Virus record (IMG/VR): IMGVR_UViG_3300043788_000040
Coordinates: 106,564-170,563 of that record
DNA from: a virus
DNA: 64,000 bases
Strand: one strand, 5' to 3'
Of this stretch, positions 54,063-62,287 are shown piece after piece; position 1 is the first letter of the stretch; each line of letters opens with the position of its first letter. The notes beneath the pieces are model-generated. The model was not told the DNA's origin and did no database searches. It saw nothing but the letters and a program-made list of their open reading frames with translations. The translations under genes were made by a program, and so were the position numbers.

Positions 54063-55004
54063 TTGAAAATTGAATCAAAGCTCATTCTCACGAGCAAGAA
54101 CCGTGAAACAGGCGTGAGCCTTTACACGTTTGTCTTGACGTACCCCCGTGTGGTTCTAGCGGAGGTCAACACCCACCGCATGCTGTCCCGCAACACGGCG
54201 TCTTCTCGTGCCATCCCGGCGAAGAAGCAGCGCCAGCGTGTGCTTGACGACCCGTTTGTTCCCATCACGATAGGACAGAACCAGAAGGGCATGCAAGCTG
54301 GCGAGGAGCTTACAGGCTGGCGCAGATTCGTAGCGATCCAGACATGGAAACTCGCACGCTATCCGAACGTGCTGGCTTCGTGGATTCTGGAAAAGGTCGG
54401 GGCGCATAAGCAGGTTGTGAACCGCCTCGTGGAGACATGGACTTGGACGCAACAAGTTGTGACCTGCACGGACTTGAAGAACGTGTTCAAGCTGCGCAAC
54501 CACCCGGACGCCGAGCCTCACTTCCACGAACTTGCTCGTCAGATGCAGGAACAGGTGGAGTATGTGGAGAACCTGTTTGATGTCATAAATTTTGACTCCC
54601 GTGAACCTGACGGAAGACCCGCCGCATTGGATGACGTGAATCCTGGTCGGGGCATATACCGTGTGCAGATGCTCCGCCTCGGCGACTGGCACCTCCCGTT
54701 CATTGACTCCCGTGATGAGACGAAGGTGACTCCCACTCTTGATCTTGAGCCTGTCCCGCTGGAAACGCTGAAGCAGGTCAGCACTGCCCGCTGTGCGAGG
54801 ACGAGCTACTACCTACCGGAGAACGGGAAGTGGTCAACGGCCGACCGGGACGTGGAGCTTTGCACCCGCCTATCAAGCTCCGGGCACTGGAGTCCGTTTG
54901 AACACGTCGCCACGCCCGTCGCCGACCGCATCTACATTGGCAATTTTTTCTCGTGGAAACAGTATCGTAAAGAGTACGCCGAGGAACATGGGGGAGACAG
55001 GTGA
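54063..55004 (+). CDS. thyX: Flavin-dependent thymidylate synthase ThyX
   Basis: 313 aa from TTG 54063 (no ATG fits). The ThyX motif appears as H38-R-M-L-S-R-N-T-A-S-S-R (normally RHRxxSxNxxSxR, with Thr replacing the first Arg). G-H-W-S-P-F-E-H and W-K-Q-Y-R near the end are also ThyX-like. It makes dTMP from dUMP with FAD/NADPH and folate. It is longer than the usual ~220-250 aa, with an insertion around residues 95-210. It sits between two deaminases and dUTPase that supply dUMP. Confidence 0.9.
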   Translation: MKIESKLILTSKNRETGVSLYTFVLTYPRVVLAEVNTHRMLSRNTASSRAIPAKKQRQRVLDDPFVPITIGQNQKGMQAGEELTGWRRFVAIQTWKLARYPNVLASWILEKVGAHKQVVNRLVETWTWTQQVVTCTDLKNVFKLRNHPDAEPHFHELARQMQEQVEYVENLFDVINFDSREPDGRPAALDDVNPGRGIYRVQMLRLGDWHLPFIDSRDETKVTPTLDLEPVPLETLKQVSTARCARTSYYLPENGKWSTADRDVELCTRLSSSGHWSPFEHVATPVADRIYIGNFFSWKQYRKEYAEEHGGDR

Positions 55005-55516
55005 GTTTTGGACCTATCCAAGCGGAAGAGGCTCAGCGCAAGGCTGCCAAGCTGCGTGAATGGGACGTGTTCTATCTGAACTTGGCACGATACGTTGCGA
55101 CCAAGTCCAAGGACCCGTCTACTCAGACCGGAGCAGTCATCATCCGCCCGGATGGGTCGCCAGCGTCCTTTGGATTCAACGGGTTTCCTCGTGGCATGAA
55201 CGACAGCCCGGAACTTTATGCCAACCGGGACATCAAGTACTCCCGTACTGTCCACTGCGAAATGAACGCGATGATCTTCGCCCGGCAGGACTTGAAGGGC
55301 GCAACGCTGTACACATGGCCTTTCGCCTCGTGCGACCGCTGCGCCGTCCACATGATTCAGGCTGGCATCAAGCGCTTCGTTTATCCATCCATGCCGCCAG
55401 AAAAAGCGGCACGTTGGGCTACCAGCATGGACACGGCCGCCAGCTATATGAGGGAAGCCGGGTGTGAAGTGGTGGAAGTCCCCTTGGAAGAGATTCCCTC
55501 GGTTGTGCTAGAATAG
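55001..55516 (+). CDS. dCMP deaminase
   Basis: 171 aa. D-P-S-T-Q-T-G-A-V-I, N-G-F-P-R-G, H85-C-E, and A-S-C111-D-R-C114-A: full zinc site of the dCMP deaminase family. Converts dCMP to dUMP for ThyX. GTG start overlapping the thyX stop (GTGA), so the two are coupled. Confidence 0.93.
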   Translation: MSFGPIQAEEAQRKAAKLREWDVFYLNLARYVATKSKDPSTQTGAVIIRPDGSPASFGFNGFPRGMNDSPELYANRDIKYSRTVHCEMNAMIFARQDLKGATLYTWPFASCDRCAVHMIQAGIKRFVYPSMPPEKAARWATSMDTAASYMREAGCEVVEVPLEEIPSVVLE

Positions 55517-55523
55517 GAACATT

Positions 55524-56432
55524 ATGCCACGCAAAGAAAACAAGCTTCGCCCTTACCGGGTAGACTTCTTTGATGTTGATGAAATGAAAGACTACGACTT
55601 GGCTCTCGTCCGGTCGCAGGTAGTCCGTGCCGTCACCGCCGATGATGCGGTGTACGAAGTTCTGACGAGACCCGAGGACGACAGCGACTTTGAGTACCCG
55701 TCCCTCGTCCTGATCCGTGCCTACCGCTACTACAAAAACCTCGTTCACAAGAAAGACGTTTACAAAGCTGTTGAAGACCTGTTCACTGCGAACAAAGCAG
55801 TTCAAGTCATGGAAGCAGTGGAGAACTACCGCAAGAAGAAAGCCGAGTGGGCTGCGGCACCGAAGCCAGTTGTGGTGCCTATTTCTACTGATCCTGCCGG
55901 GCATGTAACACGCATATCTGATTCCAGTCTGTACGACGAAGTCTGCGTGAACTGCGGAGCGACGGACACCAGCGGCAAATTGGATCAGCCCTGCCCCTCA
56001 GCACCCGCAATCGTTCCTGCCCCACCTGCACCAACATCAGGTCCCGACAGCCCCGCAACTGTTGCCGTGGTAGCCGATCTTCAGGGCATGATCGCACACG
56101 ATGCGCATGAACAAGCGATGGACACGTTCAAACCCGACAGTGTACCGGAAGGCAAGCGCTTCCCTGACCCAACGAATGCACCAATTACGGAACAGCCGAC
56201 AGCCGTCGCTGAACAAGCCGGAAGAGCACCTACGTCGTGGACTTACGGAATACCCGGCTTGCCGGAACCTGCGATTGAACCAGACCAAGCTGTCGGCGCA
56301 GAAGCCCGCCCTCCACTCAATAGCCCGATGCCTGATGCTTCCGACGATTACATGCCGCTGTGGGGGAAGCTCATCCTCTTCGGCAGCGTGTTGCTTCTCG
56401 CTCTCAGCATTATTCATTACCTACGCCACTAA
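55524..56432 (+). CDS. Protein with helical domain, Pro-rich linker and C-terminal TM helix (302 aa)
   Basis: Residues ~1-115 are a folded helical domain (Y-R-V-D-F-F-D-V-D). A C-V-N-C pair (~142) follows, then a long Pro/Ala/Thr-rich region and a C-terminal membrane helix (K-L-I-L-F-G-S-V-L-L-L-A-L-S). A tail-anchored membrane protein of unknown function. Confidence 0.7.
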   Translation: MPRKENKLRPYRVDFFDVDEMKDYDLALVRSQVVRAVTADDAVYEVLTRPEDDSDFEYPSLVLIRAYRYYKNLVHKKDVYKAVEDLFTANKAVQVMEAVENYRKKKAEWAAAPKPVVVPISTDPAGHVTRISDSSLYDEVCVNCGATDTSGKLDQPCPSAPAIVPAPPAPTSGPDSPATVAVVADLQGMIAHDAHEQAMDTFKPDSVPEGKRFPDPTNAPITEQPTAVAEQAGRAPTSWTYGIPGLPEPAIEPDQAVGAEARPPLNSPMPDASDDYMPLWGKLILFGSVLLLALSIIHYLRH

Positions 56433-56559
56433 TCTCTCAACTTCAGTATTACAATTCTAGCGGCTCACGACCTAAAGCCCCGCCTTCAGTCTTCCGCGAT
56501 CCGGTCCGCCAACGGAAGGCGAGGGGATGCAATCGAGAGCCGCGAGGATTCTATGTAAA
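56433..56559 (+). promoter_or_regulatory. Promoter and structured leader of dut
   Basis: TATTAC (56447-56452) is followed by a ~100-base leader. CCCCGCCTTC (from 56477) pairs with GAAGGC and GGGG just before 56527, and an inner CTTCCG/CGGAAG competes for part of the same sequence. The helix covers an in-frame ATG at 56527. No known riboswitch recognised. Confidence 0.45.
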
Positions 56560-56991
56560 ATGTTGAAGGTAAAAAAGCTTGACCCCGGAGCAACACTTCC
56601 GACTTGTGCCCGTCCCGGTGAGGATTTAGCATTTGATGTTTACTCGCTAGAGGACGCTGAACTGAACTATGCACGAGTGCGACGCTTGCGCACGGGGGTA
56701 GCCCTAGAGATGGAAGGGTTCGGGTTTCTTGTTCGTGACCGTTCTTCCATGGCCTACCCAAAAGGGTTCCTAACCTGCGGAGGTGTTATTGACCGTGGGT
56801 ACCGTGGTGAGATATTCATCAACCTCATTCTCTTCGGAACCGCGGAGAGTATGGAGTTCAGGATTCGGCGTGGCGACAAAATCGCCCAGTTGATTCCTAT
56901 CCGCCCGGAAACGATGGTACAGATCGTTGAGGTTGACGAACTTTCCCCATCCGATCGCGGAGAGAAGGGTTACGGCAGTTCCGGTCGTTGA
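56560..56991 (+). CDS. dut: dUTP diphosphatase
   Basis: 143 aa from the ATG at 56560; ATG 56527 would add 11 residues inside a helix. Trimeric dUTPase motifs: D26-V-Y-S, R61-S-S-M, G-G-V-I-D-R-G-Y-R-G-E (74-84), G-D-K-I-A-Q (105-110), and the C-terminal G-Y-G-S-S-G-R arm. Hydrolyses dUTP to dUMP, keeping uracil out of DNA and supplying ThyX. Confidence 0.94.
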   Translation: MLKVKKLDPGATLPTCARPGEDLAFDVYSLEDAELNYARVRRLRTGVALEMEGFGFLVRDRSSMAYPKGFLTCGGVIDRGYRGEIFINLILFGTAESMEFRIRRGDKIAQLIPIRPETMVQIVEVDELSPSDRGEKGYGSSGR

Positions 56992-56993
56992 TC

Positions 56994-57149
56994 ATGAAGC
57001 GGCGTGTTTTGATCTTCGCAGCATCAGCTATCGTTTCGCTGGCGATTGTCCTTGCCACGATGCAGATGGTCTGCAACTACGTCAACCGCATCTACGGGAC
57101 CTCCTACCACGTATTGCCCTCACATCACGTGACTTGGTTGGTGAAATAG
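56994..57149 (+). CDS. Small signal-anchor protein (51 aa)
   Basis: MKRRVLIFAASAIVSLAIVL... an N-terminal hydrophobic helix after basic residues, then a short hydrophilic tail. Starts 2 bases after the dut stop. Unassigned. Confidence 0.55.
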   Translation: MKRRVLIFAASAIVSLAIVLATMQMVCNYVNRIYGTSYHVLPSHHVTWLVK

Positions 57150-57152
57150 GTG

Positions 57153-57158
57153 TATAGT
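57153..57158 (+). promoter_or_regulatory. -10-like TATAGT
   Basis: GGTGTATAGTGG lies 16 bases before the ATG at 57175; GGGGGAG (57165-57171) is the ribosome-binding site, so a short leader is expected. Confidence 0.4.
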
Positions 57159-57174
57159 GGTCTTGGGGGAGTTT

Positions 57175-57687
57175 ATGGCGCTACGGGAAGAACTGATGCA
57201 GATACGGCAGGCTGGGATGGAAAAAGCCGCCGAAGTCTGGGAATTCTTGGAAAACCTCCCGAGTCCGGTAGACCCCGCCAACGTGTACAAAGCTGCAACC
57301 TCCCTGAAATGTGCGGAGTTCATCAACCGCATCCGCAACCATAAAATCGCCCCAGTGCTTGCGAAGATCATGCTTCAGTTTTTGGATGACACCCTTGCTA
57401 TAGTTGGTCTTGATTCCGGGGAAGTGTTTGAGGGAGCACGTGTGTTGCAGATCATTGAAGAGACCATGCCGTTGACCCCCGAAATTTACAACGACGCACT
57501 GGCCTACGCGACACGCCAGCACGTGTACGATGGACTGCTTCTGCTGGCGTCCGCCCGGCTTGGCAAGGAAGTAGAAACCAAAAAGCGTTTAGACGATATG
57601 CAGGAGAGTGTGGCGATGGTATGGCTGATGAGCCGTCTTGAAGAAAGCGGCATACAGTTTGACCCCAACGCGCCACCACAAGCATGA
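57175..57687 (+). CDS. Helical hypothetical protein (170 aa)
   Basis: Strong ribosome-binding site. Nearly all-helical, with W-E-F-L-E-N-L-P-S-P-V-D and D-D-M-Q-E-S-V-A-M-V-W-L. No Cys cluster. Unassigned; ATGA-coupled to the next gene. Confidence 0.7.
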   Translation: MALREELMQIRQAGMEKAAEVWEFLENLPSPVDPANVYKAATSLKCAEFINRIRNHKIAPVLAKIMLQFLDDTLAIVGLDSGEVFEGARVLQIIEETMPLTPEIYNDALAYATRQHVYDGLLLLASARLGKEVETKKRLDDMQESVAMVWLMSRLEESGIQFDPNAPPQA

Positions 57688-57959
57688 ACGACGAAGTTGA
57701 ACTGATTTTTCACGAAGAGCGGGAACGGAAAATCCTGCGTGAAGCCATGGAAAGACTTGACCTGTCCGCCACGGCGGTCATCCGCTACTGGGCACGGATG
57801 GGGCAGCTTGTTGACCACCAGATTCAGCAGGGGTACAAGCTCGCTTGGGTTAAGAATGGTGAGGTTGTTGATCCGTTCGGCATGGACAAAAAGGCATCAG
57901 CCACGCTTTCCTGCGGCTGCGATGTTGGCACCTGCATCTGCGATTACGAGAAGGACTGA
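57684..57959 (+). CDS. Small HTH-like protein with Cys tail (91 aa)
   Basis: A-M-E-R-L-D-L-S-A-T-A-V-I-R-Y-W-A-R-M-G resembles a ribbon-helix-helix/HTH segment, followed by a tail S-C-G-C-D-V-G-T-C-I-C. DNA binding with a metal site is possible. Confidence 0.6.
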   Translation: MNDEVELIFHEERERKILREAMERLDLSATAVIRYWARMGQLVDHQIQQGYKLAWVKNGEVVDPFGMDKKASATLSCGCDVGTCICDYEKD

Positions 57960-58150
57960 TGAAAGCCAAAGTCACATTGACGCCCGACCTCCTGAAGCGC
58001 TTGCTTGAAGGGAAGCCCCTCCAGTTCAAGCTCCCCAAGGCTGTGACAGAGGTAGAAATTGCCATTGAAGAAGACATTTTTGACAGGTTTGACCGCATTT
58101 TCAACAAGCTTTGGAACAAGGCGCTGGACAAGCTAGATAAACTCACATAG
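57959..58150 (+). CDS. Small hypothetical protein (63 aa)
   Basis: MKAKVTLTPDLLKRLLEGK... strand-helix-strand then an amphipathic C-terminal helix (F-D-R-F-D-R-I-F-N-K-L-W). Overlaps the upstream stop by one base. Confidence 0.6.
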   Translation: MKAKVTLTPDLLKRLLEGKPLQFKLPKAVTEVEIAIEEDIFDRFDRIFNKLWNKALDKLDKLT

Positions 58151-58172
58151 GCGACCCCTTAATAGGGACCCT

Positions 58173-58763
58173 ATGCCACGATACATTGACGTCAACTCGG
58201 AACGCCTGTCCAACCTCCACGGAGCGCTTGAACTTATTGAAAGCGTTGACCGTGATGCTTTCCGCAACCTTGACCTGCACATCTACGGCATCACCAATAA
58301 CCCCCAGATCGTGGACGCCGCCAAGGAAGCCATCGCCGAGAACGCAGATGTCTCCGAAGAGGACGTGCAGCTTTCCGAGGTCGCCGTCGCTATCCCCTTG
58401 AGTTCAGACATCATCTACTACCTTGCCGGGAGCGGGTTGAACCTGCGCCGCGAGGACTTCGCCTACATGGGCGGAGGCGGTGAGGGCATCCGTACCATGA
58501 GTTTCACGTTTTCCCACTACAAGCCGCAAGTGACCTTGAGCTATTTCAGCAAGCTTGCCCTAGCCTCCTCCGATGCTTGGCTGGACGACTTCCTGAAGAA
58601 GGAAGGCTCCGGCAAGCCCGCAGCGGTCGCCCAGAACGTCCGACGCACCGAAGAGGCAACTCAGCCCGGTGCTCCGGCTACAACGCCGCCAGCAGCCCCG
58701 CAGCAAGCACAAATGCCCAAACAGACATCCCTCGCCAGTATCCTTGACGAATTCCTAGACTAA
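58173..58763 (+). CDS. Hypothetical protein (196 aa)
   Basis: Alpha/beta N-terminal ~145 residues (L-D-L-H-I-Y-G-I, D-I-I-Y-Y-L-A-G-S-G, M-G-G-G-G-E-G-I-R), then a Pro/Ala-rich linker and an acidic C-terminal peptide (S-L-A-S-I-L-D-E-F-L-D). Such tail peptides often dock on partner proteins. Directly upstream of thg1. Confidence 0.7.
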   Translation: MPRYIDVNSERLSNLHGALELIESVDRDAFRNLDLHIYGITNNPQIVDAAKEAIAENADVSEEDVQLSEVAVAIPLSSDIIYYLAGSGLNLRREDFAYMGGGGEGIRTMSFTFSHYKPQVTLSYFSKLALASSDAWLDDFLKKEGSGKPAAVAQNVRRTEEATQPGAPATTPPAAPQQAQMPKQTSLASILDEFLD

Positions 58764-58798
58764 AACACCCTTTCCGCCGAGTCCGGCATCAAAGGACT

Positions 58799-59644
58799 AT
58801 GGCGACTTCCCGCAGAGATGCTCTCGGCGACCGCATGAAGCGGTACGAAGAGGCTACGCGTTTCTCCCTCCCCAGGCGCACGTACACCATCCTCCGCGTT
58901 GACGGTCGTGCATTCCACTCTTGGACGCGGGGTCTTGAAAAACCCTACGACACCGATTTTATGGTGTGCATTGACAATACGGCGATAGCCTTGTGTGAAC
59001 AGATTTCCGGGGCACAGTTCGCTTACGTTCAGTCCGACGAGATCAGCGTACTCGCCGTGGATTTTGATAACGTAGACACCCAGTCGTGGTTTGACGGGAA
59101 CGTACAGAAGTGGGCGAGTATAGGCGCATCCGTAGCCACGATGGCGTTTAATCGCATGGTCATGAATTACCTGACGCAAGCCGGGGACATGGCTCCCAAT
59201 AAAATCCTCCAAAAGCAACCTAACGCGGTGTTTGACGCCCGCGTGTTCACCATCCCCGATCCCATCGAGGTGGAGAACTACTTCGTCTGGCGTCAGCAGG
59301 ACGCCGAACGCAACTCCGTCATGATGCTCGCCCGCGCTCACGCCAGCCACAAGCAGCTTGCGGGCAAAAAGCGGGCCGACCAGCACGAGATCATCCACAG
59401 GGCAGGGGACAACTGGGCGAAACATCCGGTGCGCTTCAAGCACGGCGCGGTCATCCGACATGCCGGAGAAAACGAACGATTGAAGACCGATGTTCTCTTT
59501 GCTAAAGGCAATCACACATTCTCCAACTGGGTTATGGACACCGAAACTCCGGTCTTCACGAAGCAGCGTGAGTACCTCCGCAGCCTCGTGCCGATCATCT
59601 GGAACGACGATCTCCTAGTCAGAAAGGCGGCAGCGAATGGCTGA
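58799..59644 (+). CDS. Thg1-family 3'-5' RNA polymerase (tRNA-His guanylyltransferase-like)
   Basis: 281 aa. R-V-D35-G-R-A-F-H-S-W-T-R-G-L-E-K-P-Y-D and Q-S-D80-E81-I-S hold the metal-binding acidic residues of Thg1/TLP enzymes, which add nucleotides to RNA 5' ends. H-A-S-H-K, N-W and a C-terminal helix follow, as in bacterial and phage-type members. Bacterial TLPs repair 5'-truncated tRNAs. With ligase, kinase-phosphatase and CCA enzyme in the same genome, a tRNA 5'-end repair role is plausible. Confidence 0.93.
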   Translation: MATSRRDALGDRMKRYEEATRFSLPRRTYTILRVDGRAFHSWTRGLEKPYDTDFMVCIDNTAIALCEQISGAQFAYVQSDEISVLAVDFDNVDTQSWFDGNVQKWASIGASVATMAFNRMVMNYLTQAGDMAPNKILQKQPNAVFDARVFTIPDPIEVENYFVWRQQDAERNSVMMLARAHASHKQLAGKKRADQHEIIHRAGDNWAKHPVRFKHGAVIRHAGENERLKTDVLFAKGNHTFSNWVMDTETPVFTKQREYLRSLVPIIWNDDLLVRKAAANG

Positions 59645-59981
59645 AAACAAGCTGGACTACAGAGCAATCAACGTCCTCGGCGCTACGTTTCGGTTCCGCA
59701 TCAAGAAGCTGGAGACCGAGTTCATGTTCGCGGACGGCACCGTCCACATATTCCCCAACTGGGACGTCAAGAACCTCCGTGAACGGTACTACATGGAAGA
59801 GTACATCAATGTGCCCACGGAGATGTACCTGACGATAGCCGCCGAATCCGGCGAGACCGTGGAGTACGGGATCAAGACCTCCGACGTCAAAAAGTTCATT
59901 GAACTAAGAGCAGAGTTCTTTGAAGACTTACTCCTCGCCGCAGCGGGCAATATGCCGCTGGACTCCGAGGAAAATCTGTAG
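59637..59981 (+). CDS. Hypothetical protein (114 aa)
   Basis: Starts inside the thg1 end (8-base overlap). Beta-rich (F-R-F-R-I-K-K-L, V-H-I-F-P-N-W-D-V) with an acidic helical end. Co-translated with Thg1, perhaps an accessory factor; unassigned. Confidence 0.65.
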   Translation: MAENKLDYRAINVLGATFRFRIKKLETEFMFADGTVHIFPNWDVKNLRERYYMEEYINVPTEMYLTIAAESGETVEYGIKTSDVKKFIELRAEFFEDLLLAAAGNMPLDSEENL

Positions 59982-60017
59982 TACAACTGAAACAGCATTC
60001 AAACCTAAAGGAGCAAG

Positions 60018-60842
60018 ATGACTCTCAAACGCATCAGCTTATTTTTACTCGCATTTTTGGCACTAAACACCTTCGCGCACGCCGACGATGTTCAGCCTGT
60101 CAACTCCCAAGTCAACGCCATTGTTGCGGCGAACACAACCCCGGCTGCCAAAGCAACAGCGATCCTCGGCTTGCTCAACACGGCGAGCACGATCAACGAA
60201 GCCGAAAAGGCAGACTTCAAGACCCACGAAGCGAAGAAATCCGCTATTGAGATGGCGGACGCCGCCCTCACTAAGTATCTCCCGCCCCACAACACTGCTG
60301 TTGCGAACCTAGCCATTGAACAGGGACAGCACAACGACGCGGTGCATGCGCAGGATACCGCCACGGCGCAGCACAACGCTAACCGTTGCGTAGCCCCCTC
60401 GGACAACCCCGGCGTGTGCTCTGCGTACAACGCAGAAGCGGATCAACTGAACCAGCGGGCTAGTTACCTCACCAACGAGGCGGCGGGATTGAACAAACGA
60501 GCCGACGACCTCAACGCAGAGAAGGCTAAGCTGGACGAAATCCAGAAGAACCTTTCCGCCGACATTCTGGAATACACGGCATGGTCAAAGTCGTACAACG
60601 CTAACGTCGCCCAGAACCAAGCCAACATCGCGCTGCTGGTCAGCACGCTGAAGCAGGTTTTGAAGTCCAACGACGACTGCAAAAAGGCTATCGGCAGCGG
60701 CACCGCCGAAAACATGTCCGAAGTTTGTGGGCAGCTTTTTGACGGCAACGCAATCCATGACGGCAAAACCAACAGGGGAACCGGGACCAACGAATTCGGT
60801 CGCGGGGGCAACCCAACGAACGAGCAAGAGCCGCACAACTAA
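60018..60842 (+). CDS. Secreted coiled-coil protein (274 aa)
   Basis: AAAGGAGC ribosome-binding site. Signal peptide (MTLKRISLFLLAFLALNTFAHA), then long Ala/Asn/Lys-rich helices forming a probable periplasmic coiled coil. Two cysteine pairs (C-V-A...V-C and D-D-C...V-C) may form disulfides. Gly/Asn-rich end. Possibly an adaptor in the periplasm; unassigned. Confidence 0.75.
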   Translation: MTLKRISLFLLAFLALNTFAHADDVQPVNSQVNAIVAANTTPAAKATAILGLLNTASTINEAEKADFKTHEAKKSAIEMADAALTKYLPPHNTAVANLAIEQGQHNDAVHAQDTATAQHNANRCVAPSDNPGVCSAYNAEADQLNQRASYLTNEAAGLNKRADDLNAEKAKLDEIQKNLSADILEYTAWSKSYNANVAQNQANIALLVSTLKQVLKSNDDCKKAIGSGTAENMSEVCGQLFDGNAIHDGKTNRGTGTNEFGRGGNPTNEQEPHN

Positions 60843-60848
60843 TCTTCT

Positions 60849-60920
60849 GCCGGGATTTCCGGCGAAGCGCAACAAGCAAAGTAAGGCTGGGCGGGGGGTT
60901 CAACGTCGGCTCCCGCCCGG
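60849..60920 (+). other. Intergenic hairpins
   Basis: GCCGG-GATTT-CCGGC (60849-60863) and CTGGGCGGG (60887-60895) pairing with CCCGCCCGG (60912-60920). No T-run follows, so these are weak terminator or mRNA-stability candidates between the coiled-coil gene and the small membrane gene. Confidence 0.45.
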
Positions 60921-60939
60921 CACCTCTCACGGAGGGGTT

Positions 60940-61170
60940 ATGCAACCACTGGTTCAACTGCTGTTGACTGTCGCAATGTACTCCCTCATGGGGATGACGG
61001 TAGGTCTCGGCGTAGTCCTTTACCGAAGGTACCCGATGATCGGATTTCAGATGCAGCAGCACCCGGTGCTCGGATGGTCACTGGCGTTTGCAGCAGGAAG
61101 TGCGTTTACGACCATAGTTTTCACCGTCATTGAGTACGCAGCGCTTCTGCTTCTTTCACACACGGGGTGA
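60940..61170 (+). CDS. Small membrane protein (76 aa)
   Basis: GGAGGGG before the ATG. Two hydrophobic helices (~3-27 and ~46-72) separated by R-R-Y. Immediately upstream of a UPF0114-like membrane protein. Confidence 0.65.
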   Translation: MQPLVQLLLTVAMYSLMGMTVGLGVVLYRRYPMIGFQMQQHPVLGWSLAFAAGSAFTTIVFTVIEYAALLLLSHTG

Positions 61171-61171
61171 C

Positions 61172-61744
61172 ATGAGCAAGGTCTGGACAAAACGGCTGGG
61201 CGATGCGGTATTCGCAATCCGCTGGATTCTCTACCCGATCAATATCGGGTTGATCCTCGCTCTGTGCTTCTACGTCGTCGGCTTTCTGGTCAACGACTGC
61301 CGCTTCATCTGGGACATGTTCCGGCACTGGACTTGGGACATGGAAGCGATGATGGTCATGCTCCTCGGCTTCGTGGACATGAGCATGGTCGCCAACCTGA
61401 TTGTCATGGTGGTTCAAGGCACCCAGCGAATCTTCATCCACCGCTTTGACATCTCGGACAAGTCGGAACGCCCGCAGTGGCTTGACCACATTGACTCCGG
61501 TATCCTGAAGGTCAAGATCGCGCTGTCCATCGCGGGCATCACGCTCATCCAGATTCTCAAGGATTTCGTCCATGTGGAACAGGTCAACTGGGGCAACACC
61601 CTACACCGCATCATCATCCACGTGGTCGCCCTGTTCTCCGCACTGATGATGGCGCTGATCTGGCGCATCACGCACCCGGAATGGGCTGCCGACCATGCGA
61701 CAGAGGAAAATGAAACCGTCTACGACGGACGGAGACAGATATGA
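61172..61744 (+). CDS. YqhA/UPF0114-like membrane protein
   Basis: 190 aa with four hydrophobic segments. V-D-M-S-M-V-A-N-L-I-V-M-V, H-R-F-D and D-S-G-I-L-K-V-K-I-A-L-S-I-A-G-I-T-L-I-Q-I-L-K fit the UPF0114/YqhA family signature (S-G-x-L-K-x-K-L-x-x-S-I). The family's function is not established. Acidic C-terminus; ATGA overlap with the next gene. Confidence 0.75.
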   Translation: MSKVWTKRLGDAVFAIRWILYPINIGLILALCFYVVGFLVNDCRFIWDMFRHWTWDMEAMMVMLLGFVDMSMVANLIVMVVQGTQRIFIHRFDISDKSERPQWLDHIDSGILKVKIALSIAGITLIQILKDFVHVEQVNWGNTLHRIIIHVVALFSALMMALIWRITHPEWAADHATEENETVYDGRRQI

Positions 61745-62010
61745 CCAAAGATAAAGAAATCAAATTTGAACTGAAACGGCTGAAGCTAGATGCCGAGATC
61801 ATGCAACTGAAAGCCGACGCCTTGGTGATAGGGCGTCCCGTGCGCATCCTGTCCGACTATAACGGGCAGCCTTACGGCAGGTCCAAGCGGTCTCTTCGTG
61901 GAGAAACCAGAACCGCCGAACGGGTGCATATTGACCCGCATCACGGCATCTCCCTGTTCCTGCGGGACGAAAGAGTCTCAATCCCGGTGGATGAGGTTGA
62001 GTGGCTGTGA
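61741..62010 (+). CDS. Small basic protein (89 aa)
   Basis: N-terminal coiled-coil-like helix (F-E-L-K-R-L-K-L-D-A-E-I-M-Q), then a beta-rich basic domain (V-R-I-L-S-D-Y-N, R-V-S-I-P-V-D-E-V-E-W). May bind nucleic acid; unassigned. Confidence 0.6.
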   Translation: MTKDKEIKFELKRLKLDAEIMQLKADALVIGRPVRILSDYNGQPYGRSKRSLRGETRTAERVHIDPHHGISLFLRDERVSIPVDEVEWL

Positions 62011-62177
62011 AACCCTCCGTTGCAAAAACGTTGAAGCGTGGCGATCCTCTGTGGGTTCGGGGACACGTCCGTGAGGTTGACGCAAGCGGTAAGTGGATTG
62101 AGGTGCAGTTCTCAACGCCCTACTCCCTTGACATAACGGTCAAGGACATCCGTCGTCCGAGGAAAAAGAAGTCATGA
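62007..62177 (+). CDS. Small basic protein (56 aa)
   Basis: GTG start in a GTGA overlap. L-K-R-G-D-P-L-W-V-R-G-H-V-R-E-V and W-I-E-V-Q-F form a small barrel-like unit with a basic end (R-R-P-R-K-K-K). Unassigned. Confidence 0.55.
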   Translation: MKPSVAKTLKRGDPLWVRGHVREVDASGKWIEVQFSTPYSLDITVKDIRRPRKKKS

Positions 62178-62287
62178 CGCCATTCCTCGTGGTTTTCGGG
62201 CTGGCCGCGCTTTTTAATCACCACGAGGCGCTGGGGCTGACGCTTTTCCTGATAGCCTATCTCATCAGGCACAAAAGGTTCGCATGA
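62174..62287 (+). CDS. Membrane microprotein (37 aa)
   Basis: MTPFLVVFGLAALFNHHEAL... two short hydrophobic stretches and a basic end (R-H-K-R-F-A). ATGA overlaps at both ends make it convincing despite its size. Confidence 0.55.
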   Translation: MTPFLVVFGLAALFNHHEALGLTLFLIAYLIRHKRFA

